Source of the DNA: Balneolales bacterium
Lineage (GTDB): Bacteria; Bacteroidota; Rhodothermia; Balneolales; Natronogracilivirgulaceae
Direction of reading: 5' to 3'
Assembly (NCBI GenBank): GCA_007133995.1
Contig: SLLP01000271.1
Span: 1 to 33,650, forward strand
DNA length: 33,650 nt
Positions 9,116-18,520 of this stretch are shown piece after piece. Below the pieces are notes generated by a model. That model did not search any database. It was not told the DNA's origin and worked only from the letters and a program-made list of their open reading frames with translations. How positions within the stretch are numbered: position 1 is the stretch's first letter; each line of letters begins with the position of its first letter. A program made the position numbers and the translations under genes.

Positions 9116-10267
9116 TCAGGAAAGTGTTTTTGAGAGGGCTGCCTCAACATCTGCTTTCAGGTCTTCTATATCCTCGATGCCAACCGATAGCCGGATGAGC
9201 GAGTCCCGCAGGCCGGCTGCTTCCCGCACCTTTTTCGGGATGGATGCATGCGTCATGCTCGCCGGGTGACTGACAAGCGACTCCACGCCGCCCAGACTTT
9301 CGGCCAGTGTGAAGATCCTTGTACTGCTCATAAAACGTTCTGCTAGCTGCTTGTCGTCTTTTTTCAGCGAGAAGGAAACCATCCCTCCAAAATCTTTCAT
9401 TTGACGGGATGCGATGTAATGACCCGGATGTGTAGTGAAGCCTGGATAGCGGACGTCGCCGACATCCGGATGATCAGCAAGGAAAATGGCAAGTTCCCGG
9501 GCGTTTTCACAGGACCGTTGAACGCGAAGTGCCAGCGTTTTGACTCCGCGCAAGGCAAGATAGCAATCCATGGGTCCGGGTACCGCGCCGGTGGTTTTGG
9601 TTTGGAAAACCAGGTTTTCACAAATCTCGTCGTGACTGGTGCAGACGGCACCCCCGATAAGGTCCGAGTGGCCACCGATGTACTTGGTGGTGGAATGAAC
9701 CACGGCATCGGCACCCAGCAGCAGTGGCTGCTGCAAAGCGGGGGAGGCAAATGTGTTGTCAACCACAGTCACTGCATTGCGGCTGGCGGCAATCTCTGCC
9801 AGTGCAGAAATGTCGATGATATTGAGCAGGGGATTGGTTGGGGTCTCAATCCAGAGCATCCGTGTTTTGGTTGTGAATGCACTGCGAACGTTCTCAACCG
9901 AGCTCATATCTACAAAGCTGAATCGTATTCCGTATGGCTTGAAAACCTGGGTGAAAAGGCGGTAGGATCCACCATAGAGGTCGTTGGTGGCAATGACATG
10001 GTCGTCGGGTCGCAGCATTTTCAGTAAGGCATCCATGGCAGCACACCCGGACGCAAAAGCCAATGCGTGAGAAGCTTCCTCGAGTCCGGCCAGAAGATGT
10101 TCCAAAGCCGTACGTGTGGGATTCGTCACCCTTGCGTATTCATGACCTTTATGCCGATTAGGGGCCTCCTGAGCATAAGTGGAGGTGAAAAAGACTGGTG
10201 GCATCACAGCACCGGATGTCTCCTCCGGCTTTTGTCCTGCATGGATTGTCTTGGTATTGAATTTCAT
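9116..10267 (-). CDS. Cys/Met metabolism PLP-dependent enzyme (cystathionine gamma-synthase / cystathionine beta-lyase type)
   Basis: 383 aa. KFNTKTIHAGQKPEETSGAVMPPVFFTSTYAQ, YGGSYRLF, WIETPTNPLLNIIDI, HSTTKYIGGHSDLIGGAV (PLP lysine), LAESLGGVESLVSHPASMTHASI. Confidence 0.92.
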   Translation of the reverse strand: MKFNTKTIHAGQKPEETSGAVMPPVFFTSTYAQEAPNRHKGHEYARVTNPTRTALEHLLAGLEEASHALAFASGCAAMDALLKMLRPDDHVIATNDLYGGSYRLFTQVFKPYGIRFSFVDMSSVENVRSAFTTKTRMLWIETPTNPLLNIIDISALAEIAASRNAVTVVDNTFASPALQQPLLLGADAVVHSTTKYIGGHSDLIGGAVCTSHDEICENLVFQTKTTGAVPGPMDCYLALRGVKTLALRVQRSCENARELAIFLADHPDVGDVRYPGFTTHPGHYIASRQMKDFGGMVSFSLKKDDKQLAERFMSSTRIFTLAESLGGVESLVSHPASMTHASIPKKVREAAGLRDSLIRLSVGIEDIEDLKADVEAALSKTLS

Positions 10268-10485
10268 GCGTAAACACTAAAATTGGATGTGGAAGGTCAC
10301 AAGAAGCTTACATTGCGAAATACAGCTGGAATTGAGTGTGTCCCATAAGGTGTTTTTACTGCACCGATGTCGCATGCTTCATAATTGTCACAAAGTGCAG
10401 CTCTGAGGACAGACAGATTGTCGGATTCCGTTATTCACTATGATAACTATTATGCAATAACGGGTCAAAAGCATTCTCCGGAACA

Positions 10486-10521
10486 TAAAAAAACCCGACG
10501 GTCACAAGTTCCGCCGGGTTT
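10486..10521 (-). terminator. Rho-independent terminator (downstream of the TPR gene)
   Basis: Minus-strand AACCCGGCGG-AACTTGTGA-CCGTCGGGTT followed by a T run; arms 10492-10501 / 10511-10520, one G:U pair. Confidence 0.8.
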
Positions 10522-10596
10522 ATAATTCAGATATCAAAACTGAGTTGTTTTGCTTGATATTAAAAGTTTGAGTACTTAAAAAACTGATCCGTTTAA

Positions 10597-11925
10597 TCAG
10601 ATACCCGCTCTTTCCTGAGCATACTCTGCCTCTTCGGTCATTCCCAGGTTGGTGTACAAACGGAAAAGGGCCTGCCAGTGTTCCTGGTTCCCGGGTTCAA
10701 GCTCCGCAGCCTTCTCATAGTGAGGAATCGCCTTTTCAAGATATTCCCTGGCCTGACGGTCAAATTCATCGGCTTCATCAATATCCTCGGTCATATTACG
10801 TTTGTCCTGCATCAGAGCTCCGCGGTTCTGGTAGACGATGCCGAGTGTGGAGTGGATATCAGGATTCTCAGGGTCGCTTTTAACCGCCTGATGCAACTCT
10901 TCGCGTGCGATATCTGAGAAGCGAAACGACTCTTCAATAAGTTCATTTGCCTCATCCTGTCTTTCTTGCATTTCCGCTATCATACGATCAATGGTAGCTT
11001 CATCAGCGCCCGGCTCACGGGCTGTTCGTCGTATTTCGCGGCTCATTTCATAAACATCATCATGGATATCGCGAATCTGGTCATCCAGTTCCTGTACCAT
11101 CTGATATATTTGGGTCGCATAGACAAGCCGATATTGGGGATTTTCAGGATCGCGTTCGATCAGCTCCTGAACAACTTCGAGCGCCTCTTCGGTCTCGCCA
11201 ATTCGCAAATAGGTATTGGCAATTTCCTGAACAATTTCTATCTCATCAGGATATTTATCCCTTGCTTCGAGCAACAGGTTGATGGCTTCCTGATCTCTTT
11301 GTGACTCAATGAGAAAGAAGGCAAGTCGATAGTAGTTGTAGAGGTCAGCCATATCCATATCGTAGATGATCTTGCGGGTAATGGCTTCCGCTTCTTCTTC
11401 ATTTCCAAGTGCGAAGTTCACTTCTGCGAGAAGATTGAAGCTCATGACACTGTCCGGGTTGATCGTAGTGGCATTTATGAAATGATGCCGCGCCAGCCTC
11501 AGTGAGTCTTCCGGAGAGCTGATGATGTCATCAGCTAATGGCTGAACACCCATATTGTGCTCATAGCCCCAGGTCTCGACGATAATGTCATTGATACTTT
11601 CAGCCTCATCGCTGACAACCTCCATTGCCTGATAACGCTCGCGGGCCTCGATCAGATTCTCACGAGCCAGTTCATAATACTCATTGCGCTCGGCGGCCGG
11701 TGCTTCATTTGCCATGGATGCATAAGCAATACCCTTATAATAATAGCCATCGCCGCTTTCAGGGTTGGCCTCAATTGCTGCGTCAGCGGATCGGATAACT
11801 TCTTCGAAATCCTGCTGGATTAGAGCAAGTCGAGCCGATTCAATATTAGGATCGGTAGCACACGACCACACCATAAACATTAAGGCTATGGTAACAAATG
11901 CTTGTGGGAGAAAATTATATTTCAT
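10597..11925 (-). CDS. TPR-repeat lipoprotein
   Basis: ORF 10597..11982; start placed at MKYNFLPQAFVTIALMFMVWSCATD (lipobox-like VWSC). Multiple TPR-like helices (YYYKGIAYASMANE, YLRIGETEEALEVVQELIERDPENPQY, LEKAIPHYEKAAELEPGNQEHWQALFRLYTNLGMTEEA). Confidence 0.8.
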   Translation of the reverse strand: MKYNFLPQAFVTIALMFMVWSCATDPNIESARLALIQQDFEEVIRSADAAIEANPESGDGYYYKGIAYASMANEAPAAERNEYYELARENLIEARERYQAMEVVSDEAESINDIIVETWGYEHNMGVQPLADDIISSPEDSLRLARHHFINATTINPDSVMSFNLLAEVNFALGNEEEAEAITRKIIYDMDMADLYNYYRLAFFLIESQRDQEAINLLLEARDKYPDEIEIVQEIANTYLRIGETEEALEVVQELIERDPENPQYRLVYATQIYQMVQELDDQIRDIHDDVYEMSREIRRTAREPGADEATIDRMIAEMQERQDEANELIEESFRFSDIAREELHQAVKSDPENPDIHSTLGIVYQNRGALMQDKRNMTEDIDEADEFDRQAREYLEKAIPHYEKAAELEPGNQEHWQALFRLYTNLGMTEEAEYAQERAGI

Positions 11926-12195
11926 CTTTTTTCTGTTTGAATTGTATAATGACAAGGGAGAGCTTTCTGTGCTGGAAAACATATGTTAAGGCACTCTGAT
12001 TACTCTGGTATTGAAAAAGTGTTTTTATTGCCTGAGATTATTCATTATATAAAGTAAGGATAGCTCGCTGTTATAGCAAGATTAGAGATAATGTATGTAG
12101 TAGTTGTTATCGGCGTATGGATGTTTATAACTTGGTTTGAAAAAGAAATCAGTCCTTTAGCAAAATTTACTAACGTAAAAAAAACAATGTTTCAT

Positions 12196-12576
12196 ATGCA
12201 AAAACATACGGTTTCAACAACGAATGCACCCGCTGCGATAGGACCATACAATCAGGCTGTTATTTATGACCAGTTGGTTTTTTGCTCCGGGCAAATCGGA
12301 CTTCATCCCGAGTCAGGTGAAATGATTGGCCCGGATACGGATCAGCAGATGAGACAGGTAATGAAAAATTTGGGTGAAGTGCTGAAAGCGTCCGGAACGG
12401 AGTGGCAAAACGTACTCAAATGCACCATTTACCTGGCTGACATGAATGATTTTATCGTAGTGAACGATATTTATGCGGATTTTTTTCCTGTTGAACCACC
12501 GGCCAGGGAGGCAGTGGCCGTAAAAACCTTGCCCAAAAACGCTCGGGTGGAAGTTAGTTGTATCGCACATCGGTGA
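12196..12576 (+). CDS. ridA: RidA family (YjgF/YER057c/UK114) reactive intermediate deaminase
   Basis: MQKHTVSTTNAPAAIGPYNQAVIYDQLVFCSGQIGLHPESGEMIG...PAREAVAVKTLPKNARVEVSCIAHR; the Arg of PAR and the Glu of RVE are retained. The ORF opens at 12091; internal Mets at 12187/12196 match the family N-terminus. Confidence 0.92.
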   Translation: MQKHTVSTTNAPAAIGPYNQAVIYDQLVFCSGQIGLHPESGEMIGPDTDQQMRQVMKNLGEVLKASGTEWQNVLKCTIYLADMNDFIVVNDIYADFFPVEPPAREAVAVKTLPKNARVEVSCIAHR

Positions 12577-14782
12577 ATATCTTTTCGGCGGTATTTCCGG
12601 CCCGGTCTGAAAGTATTACCCTGATTTCATTGACTCTTAAGGGGATAAAACCAGGATGATGATACCGTAGCAGTTTTTTTTCAGGATCATATTCCGCTAT
12701 ACCTCGCTGACCGTTTACAAAAAATTCCGCAGACCGGTAATCGATACCCGAACGGTCATCTTCAACATGAACGGTGACATAGTGCTGATTTATGTGTCTC
12801 CATCTGTCTATCGATGGATCGGAAATATCAGGAGCAAGGGTGTCATATGCCAGGGTGTACCGTCCTCCAGATGAGATGGTGCCGGAGATCCAGCTTTTTG
12901 TCTCATCCACCCGTGATGCCACGTGTGACAAATTTCCATTTGCACTGTTTACACGGTATAATCCGATACCGCTGCGATCCTGTAACTCTTCCTCGAGCAG
13001 AATCCGAACTGTGGCCGGTCGCCTGAACGGTTCGATATCGGGGAATAGCGTGAATTCAGGATAAGAACCAGCAATACCGATACTGACCGGTTCAAAGAAG
13101 GTATTGAGAGGAAAATTTATAGAGATACGCATGTCATCGTGATAGATGGTAAGCGGGTGTTCCGGCCGGATACGATGCAGCACCCAGGCATGATTTCCCT
13201 GACGAAGTTCGAGCCGGTCTGACAGGTCCAGGGGAAGACCCACTGATGATGAGGATATTCTGCGCATTTCGTCACGGAACGAACCCAGGGGTCGTATAGA
13301 CCATTCGGTTAATCCATCAATAGCAGTTTGCGGATCCGGACGCACCCAGTTCTTGTGCCAGATGACACCCGCCGGCGGATGCTCAGGATGGTATACTGAT
13401 GAAGATGATATATCATCGATGTACGTTGATTGGCCAGGTATTGATCTACGGTCAGGTTTTGAATCCAGGTCAGATCCCGTCCGGGTTTCCGAAACCATGC
13501 TGCTTCCTGATGGATACCCGGATCCCGTTCCCGATTCCGTTCTTGTCCCTGACCCCGACTCCGACCCCGACTCCGAAATTCTTCCACGGGTGTTTACGTG
13601 ATTGCGTATCTGGTCATCACGCACCCGAACCCGGCTGTCGATATACCCTCTGGGGAATGATATAAATTCCGTGAACTCTGCGATTCCCGGTTCCGTAACG
13701 ACGAGGGAGAAATTTGCCTGTGAACGATTGCCGAAAAAATCGGCCGCGATGATCCGAACAGCATATTCACCGGGAGGAAGATCCAGCCGCCCTGTTTGCT
13801 TTGAGTATTGGTAAAATGGCAGAGTGTTTGCATTGCGCACGTAAAGCCGCTGATATCCTCTCCTCTCGCTGCGCAAAATCGGGTAGACACGATCCAAAAA
13901 CATCTGGCGAGATTCGCTGTACGAAAAACTGTCGGCACGCGAGTGAAAATAGAGCTCATCATTGACATACATTTTCAACTCGTAAACCGCGTGGACGTTG
14001 TTGGAGGCGTTGGCGCGGTCAAAGACATTGACAGCAACACCGACTTCTCCCTGAACTCTCAGTGTTCCGAAATGGTATTGTCCACCGCGTCGCGCGGGTC
14101 TGCTTCGGTGGATGCGGGGGGAACCATTAACGAGGCTATTCGCGCCAAGTGGCTCAATTGCAATCCCGGAAAACTGCGGAGGGATGGTGTCATCAATGTG
14201 GACGCCAGCCAGAAGTGGATTGAATGGACGTCCTTCGGGTGTACGCAGCTCGAAATGCAGATGGGGTGGACCAACACCTGTGGAACCGGTCCATCCGATT
14301 TGCTGACCTCTTTGAAACCGGATATCGAATTCTTCCATATTCCGGTTGAAGTCAAACGAGTAGTCCACGAGCCGAATGGAATCAACGACAGCGCGGATAC
14401 GTGGATGGAAATCCTTAAGGTGAGCATAGAGAGAAATGGACCCATCATCATGAAGCAGATAAATTACGTTGCCGTAGCCTGTTGGACCCACGCCGACTCT
14501 TTGAACGACACCATCGCGACTCGCAAATACAGAGTATCCCTCGTGTCCCCAGGTCCCGATATCCATAGCCGCGTGGAAATGTGCGGCGCGTGTTTCACCA
14601 AATGACGATGACATGTACCGGCTGGCATTGGTCGGCCAAAGGTAGGATACATCATCGCCAAGAAAGGCCGGTCGAGACTGGGCCGCAACTTCTGAAATAT
14701 GCATGATGGAAATCATGCCAGCGATTAAAACAAAGGTAGCTGCGATTGCTGAATGGTTCGGCTTGAAAGCAAATGGTGTCAT
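12554..14782 (-). CDS. M23-family metallopeptidase (secreted, multi-domain)
   Basis: 742 aa with signal peptide; LytM/M23 motifs HFHAAMDIGTWG, LYAHLKDF, GVGPPHLHFELR; C-terminal Ig-like/beta-rich region. Contains a Ser/Gly/Glu low-complexity linker. Confidence 0.87.
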   Translation of the reverse strand: MTPFAFKPNHSAIAATFVLIAGMISIMHISEVAAQSRPAFLGDDVSYLWPTNASRYMSSSFGETRAAHFHAAMDIGTWGHEGYSVFASRDGVVQRVGVGPTGYGNVIYLLHDDGSISLYAHLKDFHPRIRAVVDSIRLVDYSFDFNRNMEEFDIRFQRGQQIGWTGSTGVGPPHLHFELRTPEGRPFNPLLAGVHIDDTIPPQFSGIAIEPLGANSLVNGSPRIHRSRPARRGGQYHFGTLRVQGEVGVAVNVFDRANASNNVHAVYELKMYVNDELYFHSRADSFSYSESRQMFLDRVYPILRSERRGYQRLYVRNANTLPFYQYSKQTGRLDLPPGEYAVRIIAADFFGNRSQANFSLVVTEPGIAEFTEFISFPRGYIDSRVRVRDDQIRNHVNTRGRISESGSESGSGTRTESGTGSGYPSGSSMVSETRTGSDLDSKPDRRSIPGQSTYIDDISSSSVYHPEHPPAGVIWHKNWVRPDPQTAIDGLTEWSIRPLGSFRDEMRRISSSSVGLPLDLSDRLELRQGNHAWVLHRIRPEHPLTIYHDDMRISINFPLNTFFEPVSIGIAGSYPEFTLFPDIEPFRRPATVRILLEEELQDRSGIGLYRVNSANGNLSHVASRVDETKSWISGTISSGGRYTLAYDTLAPDISDPSIDRWRHINQHYVTVHVEDDRSGIDYRSAEFFVNGQRGIAEYDPEKKLLRYHHPGFIPLRVNEIRVILSDRAGNTAEKIFTDVRYN
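13440..13592. repeat. Low-complexity hexamer-derived repeat encoding the Ser/Gly/Glu linker of the M23 peptidase
   Basis: Perfect tandem 12-mer GACCCCGACTCC x2 at 13551-13574 flanked by degenerate copies (GATCCCGTTCCCGATTCCG); encodes RISESGSESGSGTRTESGTGSG on the minus strand. Confidence 0.75.
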
Positions 14783-14828
14783 TTCAATGAAAACAGAAGT
14801 AAATTTTAATCAGAATGTATAATCTGCA

Positions 14829-15500
14829 TCAGATAATACTTTTGACCCTGACATTAAGGGTAACGTCACCAGGCATCATCTCGGCCTGAAGTAAATCTCC
14901 ACCTCTCAGGGCTCCAACGCCTTTCGGGGTTCCCGTGAAAAGCAGATCGCCGGATTGCAGAGTTACGAAACGTGAAAGGTAGGATATTTGTTCTTTCACG
15001 GGAAAAACCATCTCTGATGTGTTACCGGTCTGTTTTCTCTTTCCATTCAGACTCATCGTAAAGATGATCTTCTGAGGATCATCGACGGCATCAGCAGTTA
15101 CGAAGGAGCTGACCTGGGCAAAAGTGTCCATCCCCTTTGCCAAAAACCAGGGGTGCGATGCTTTTTTTAATTCATGCTGAATATCACGGGCAGTGACATC
15201 GATTCCCAGCCCGTACCCGGCCACATGGTCCAGGGCATCATCCTGACTAATGTTTTTCCCCTCCTTTCCAATGGCAACAACCAGCTCCGTTTCATAATGG
15301 GGTTCACTGATGAAAGGAGGTAGCAGTATTTCGCCATCAAAAGATAGGCTGGCGAGAGGTTTGTTAAAGAGAACCGGCCGGACAGGTACCGGATTGTTTA
15401 GTTCCCTGGCATGTGCATCATAGTTTCTTCCAATACAATAGATGTTACGGGTCTGCAGCCCGGGAAGACCAGGTAGTTCGGGAAGAGAGGAGGAGGCCAT
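14829..15500 (-). CDS. Fumarylacetoacetate hydrolase family protein (acylpyruvase-like)
   Basis: 223 aa; NIYCIGRNYDAHARELNN, RPVLFNKPLASL, HYETELVVAIGKEGKNI, GYGLGIDVTARDIQ, SGDLLFTGTPKGVG. Confidence 0.88.
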   Translation of the reverse strand: MASSSLPELPGLPGLQTRNIYCIGRNYDAHARELNNPVPVRPVLFNKPLASLSFDGEILLPPFISEPHYETELVVAIGKEGKNISQDDALDHVAGYGLGIDVTARDIQHELKKASHPWFLAKGMDTFAQVSSFVTADAVDDPQKIIFTMSLNGKRKQTGNTSEMVFPVKEQISYLSRFVTLQSGDLLFTGTPKGVGALRGGDLLQAEMMPGDVTLNVRVKSII

Positions 15501-15564
15501 GATTAATTCAGTTGCTGTGAGTAATCAGATCTGCTCGTAAAGATTGAAAAACATCTTGAAAGGT

Positions 15565-15602
15565 AAAAAAAAAGCTCTGACGGCGGAAACATCAGAGCTT
15601 TT
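15565..15602 (-). terminator. Rho-independent terminator downstream of rplU-rpmA
   Basis: Minus-strand AAAGCTCTGA-TGTTTCCGCCG-TCAGAGCTTT followed by a T run; perfect 10-bp stem. Confidence 0.9.
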
Positions 15603-15623
15603 GCAATATCTTCTATGGTCGGA

Positions 15624-15878
15624 TCAGTTGGCTTCAACGGAAACCATTTTTCTGTCGTTTCGACCCTTGCGAAATGTAACGGTACCATCAGCCGTGGCGA
15701 ACAGGGTGTCGTCTTTTCCGATGCCGACATTGGTTCCGGGATGGAATTTGGTACCGCGCTGCCGGATGATGATGTTGCCTGAGCGAACCATTTCACCACC
15801 GAATCGTTTTACGCCAAGGCGTTTTGATTCAGAGTCGCGACCGTTTTTCGTGGATCCGCCACCTTTTTTATGTGCCAT
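15624..15878 (-). CDS. rpmA: 50S ribosomal protein L27
   Basis: 84 aa, [61 protein letters not shown]. Confidence 0.98.
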   Translation of the reverse strand: MAHKKGGGSTKNGRDSESKRLGVKRFGGEMVRSGNIIIRQRGTKFHPGTNVGIGKDDTLFATADGTVTFRKGRNDRKMVSVEAN

Positions 15879-15890
15879 GATTTCGTAGGA

Positions 15891-16205
15891 TTAAGCGGTT
15901 ATTTTTTGAATGAGTATCCGGGTCAGGTGGCGGCGATGTCCGCGTCTGACCTGATATCCTTTACGACGTTTTTTCTTGAACACGATAATTTTATCGCCTT
16001 TGACCTGGTCAACGACTTTCGCATCAACTTTCGCATTCTCGAGTGTGGGCGATCCGACCTGAACTGTTCCGTTTCCGTCGGATGTAAGAAGAACCTTGTC
16101 AAATGAAATTTTTGCATCATTTTCGGCCTTCTGCTTATCAACATAGACGACATCATTTTCGGCTACCTTGTATTGATGCCCACTTATTTCAACAATCGCG
16201 TACAT
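15891..16205 (-). CDS. rplU: 50S ribosomal protein L21
   Basis: 104 aa, MYAIVEISGHQYKVAENDVVYVDK...DKIIVFKKKRRKGYQVRRGHRRHLTRILIQKI; adjacent to rpmA. Confidence 0.98.
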   Translation of the reverse strand: MYAIVEISGHQYKVAENDVVYVDKQKAENDAKISFDKVLLTSDGNGTVQVGSPTLENAKVDAKVVDQVKGDKIIVFKKKRRKGYQVRRGHRRHLTRILIQKITA

Positions 16206-16391
16206 ATTTTATTCTGCAGGTTTGGAATTAGGTAAAATCTGTTTTTCCTCAAGAAAACAAATATAAGTGATTCTCCAGAAACTTAAAAGAAAAAAATGGC
16301 ATTCTGCTCAGTCAATCTCTGATTTGAAAAAAGCGTCAAGTAACGTAATTTTGAATGTCATATATATTGTGAGCTGTTGTGAGACACACTC

Positions 16392-16703
16392 ATGCTCACT
16401 GCCAGAAACAACGATTTAAAGTACAAGCAAATCATGCCGCACTCCACGGAACAAAAAACAACAGGATCACTTCCTGATCTGCATCAGCAGGCATTTTTTA
16501 TAAAAAACAGAAAAAGGTTTCAGCATGACGGAGGAAGAGCCTGGATATTGGATGGACAGTTGCATGAAGCGGTAAAGAACGCGAATTATCGGATAGAGCG
16601 CGGTGTGCCAACTTCAGAACGCTTGAAAAATACCGGTAAGGATGTGATTGAGAAAAAAGCAGGAGTGCTTATCTCGAAAACGAACTCATATCGCAAGCTC
16701 TAG
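16392..16703 (+). CDS. Hypothetical small basic protein
   Basis: 103-aa ORF in the otherwise empty gap between rplU and lexA, convergent with lexA; no family recognised. Confidence 0.4.
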   Translation: MLTARNNDLKYKQIMPHSTEQKTTGSLPDLHQQAFFIKNRKRFQHDGGRAWILDGQLHEAVKNANYRIERGVPTSERLKNTGKDVIEKKAGVLISKTNSYRKL

Positions 16704-16712
16704 CAGTGGCTG

Positions 16713-17369
16713 TCAGTTGGTTTTTTTTCTGCCTTCATGGCTGTAGATGCCGGATCGATTCACGTGGCCGACATACTTTCCCAAGACCCTCACTTCCTCG
16801 AATACGTCCGGCTCAATATTAATATCTTCATATTCTTTGTTTGCCGGTTTGAGCCTGAGTCCGTTCTTGTCGTAATAAATGTGTTTGAGTGAGGTTTCTC
16901 CATTATAAAGTACGGCACCGATGTCACCATTCTTGATGTCATCATCGATGAGGAGAACGAAATCTCCATCCTGGATGTCGGCATCTTTCATGCTGGATCC
17001 CGTGACCCGGAGAGCATACATCCTGTTAATATTCGGGAAAAGATATTCAAGAGTAATGGAACCCAGGTTCGCCTCGACGGCTTCCTGTAGTGATCCGGCT
17101 GCAATAAGTCCGCGTACAGGTATTCCAGATGTGGCAAATTCCAGTTCAGGGTTATGTTCCGGTGCCAGGTCATATTCATCGTCCTCCGATTTCACGAGGT
17201 ACCCCTTTTTAAGTAGAGCCTGCAGATTTTGTGTCACACTGTTGGGCGACCTGAACCCAAAAGTATCCGCTATTTCTCGATACGTCGGCCATACCTCATA
17301 CTCCTGTTTATAGGAGACTATATAGTCAAAAAACTGTTTCTGTTTGCGGGTCAGTTGGTTATTATCCAT
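16713..17369 (-). CDS. lexA: LexA repressor
   Basis: Start at MDNNQLTRKQKQFFDYIVSYKQEYEVWPTYREIADTFGFRSPNSV (wHTH); cleavage-site-like LIAAGSL; catalytic Ser (TGSSMKDADI) and Lys (TSLKHIYY). Confidence 0.93.
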   Translation of the reverse strand: MDNNQLTRKQKQFFDYIVSYKQEYEVWPTYREIADTFGFRSPNSVTQNLQALLKKGYLVKSEDDEYDLAPEHNPELEFATSGIPVRGLIAAGSLQEAVEANLGSITLEYLFPNINRMYALRVTGSSMKDADIQDGDFVLLIDDDIKNGDIGAVLYNGETSLKHIYYDKNGLRLKPANKEYEDINIEPDVFEEVRVLGKYVGHVNRSGIYSHEGRKKTN

Positions 17370-17380
17370 CGGCGCAATTT

Positions 17381-17412
17381 TTGTATGTGTAATATATGTG
17401 TAAAGTATACAA
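17381..17412. promoter_or_regulatory. Candidate LexA operator upstream of lexA
   Basis: TTGTATGTGTAATATATGTGTAAAGTATACAA: perfect TTGTAT/ATACAA outer inverted repeat plus an internal ATGTGTAA direct repeat 11 bp apart; about 12 bp upstream of the lexA ATG. Confidence 0.5.
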
Positions 17413-17531
17413 CAAAAAACATACCATTGCAAGCGAAATTATCCGGTGATTTTTTGCATGCGAAGTTCCGGTGGAATTGGGAAACTGTTAAATACCTGGA
17501 ATCAGAGCAGACAAGGTGTATATCAACCGAT

Positions 17532-18422
17532 TTAGTCAGGTTTTGCACCTTTTAGCCGGCGTGGGTTAATAGTAAAGACGGCGTTTTCGACATGGCGTAC
17601 AACGTTGGAAGCGGTACTTCCCAGGCGAAGGTATTCCAGCCCGGTCCGGCCAATAGTAGCCATAACAATAAGGTTATAGTCCCCGTCATTGGCAACTTTG
17701 GTAATTTTTTCATGAATGGATTTACGGGTTGATACCACTTCTGCCTTCACTTTGTCAGACATATCATCGAATCGTTCCTCGACGAGCTCACGCAGCTGTT
17801 TCTTTTTTGAATCGATGGCTACCTGAATCTGAGGAATGCTGCCAAACTGTTCGAAACTGATCACGTGGATGATATCAAGCCGGGCACCGGATGCTGCAGC
17901 TATGCTTTTGGCAAACGGAACGGCTTTCAGCGAGTAGTCAGAGAAGTCGGTGGTGAGCAGGATTTTCTTCAGAGGTTTGATCTTTGAAGATTCTTCGATC
18001 ACCAGGACCGGTACCGGAGCAAAGCGAATCACTTTCTCTGCAACAGAACCCATAATGAGCCGGGTAAATCCTGTACGGCCGTGGGTGGTCATGGCCACCA
18101 GATCAAAATTTTGCGCCGCATCAATGATAGCTTCAGCGGGGTTTCCGATCCGAACCATGCCCTCATTCAGATATTTTGAGTCTGCATGTTCGGCAGCTAT
18201 CTTGTTAAGCTTATCGACAAGTCTTTTTTCCAGATCCTGCTGATCGGATGTCATATCCTCTTTGGCTGGGGAATCCTGATGCTCCAGCTCGCTCACGGAG
18301 ATGAAGGAATGGAAAGGGGTGATTGCACCATCAAACAGTTCAGCAAAAACCTCAGCTGCCTCCAATGCCTTGAAACTGAGGCTTGAAAAGTCAAGTGGAA
18401 CAAGAATATTAAGGTTTTTCAT
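17532..18422 (-). CDS. Universal stress protein, tandem UspA domains
   Basis: 296 aa; two ATP-binding-type blocks THGRTGFTRLIMGSVAEKV and TIGRTGLEYLRLGSTASNV. Confidence 0.93.
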   Translation of the reverse strand: MKNLNILVPLDFSSLSFKALEAAEVFAELFDGAITPFHSFISVSELEHQDSPAKEDMTSDQQDLEKRLVDKLNKIAAEHADSKYLNEGMVRIGNPAEAIIDAAQNFDLVAMTTHGRTGFTRLIMGSVAEKVIRFAPVPVLVIEESSKIKPLKKILLTTDFSDYSLKAVPFAKSIAAASGARLDIIHVISFEQFGSIPQIQVAIDSKKKQLRELVEERFDDMSDKVKAEVVSTRKSIHEKITKVANDGDYNLIVMATIGRTGLEYLRLGSTASNVVRHVENAVFTINPRRLKGAKPD

Positions 18423-18520
18423 ATGTCTGGTTTTATTATTGAGTTTATAAAAGATTGCTTAAAGATCAGTTTGAGGTTGAAACAGACTGTTTCTTTCAGT
18501 AAACCCGGTATGTTATTAAA

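Noticed and set aside
9401-10027. 208-aa plus-strand ORF antisense to the PLP enzyme
   Set aside because: Shadow ORF over a conserved CDS; translation has no recognisable domain.
13808-14605. 265-aa plus-strand ORF antisense to the M23 peptidase
   Set aside because: Lies fully inside a well-supported M23 CDS on the other strand, no family resemblance, composition of a shadow ORF.
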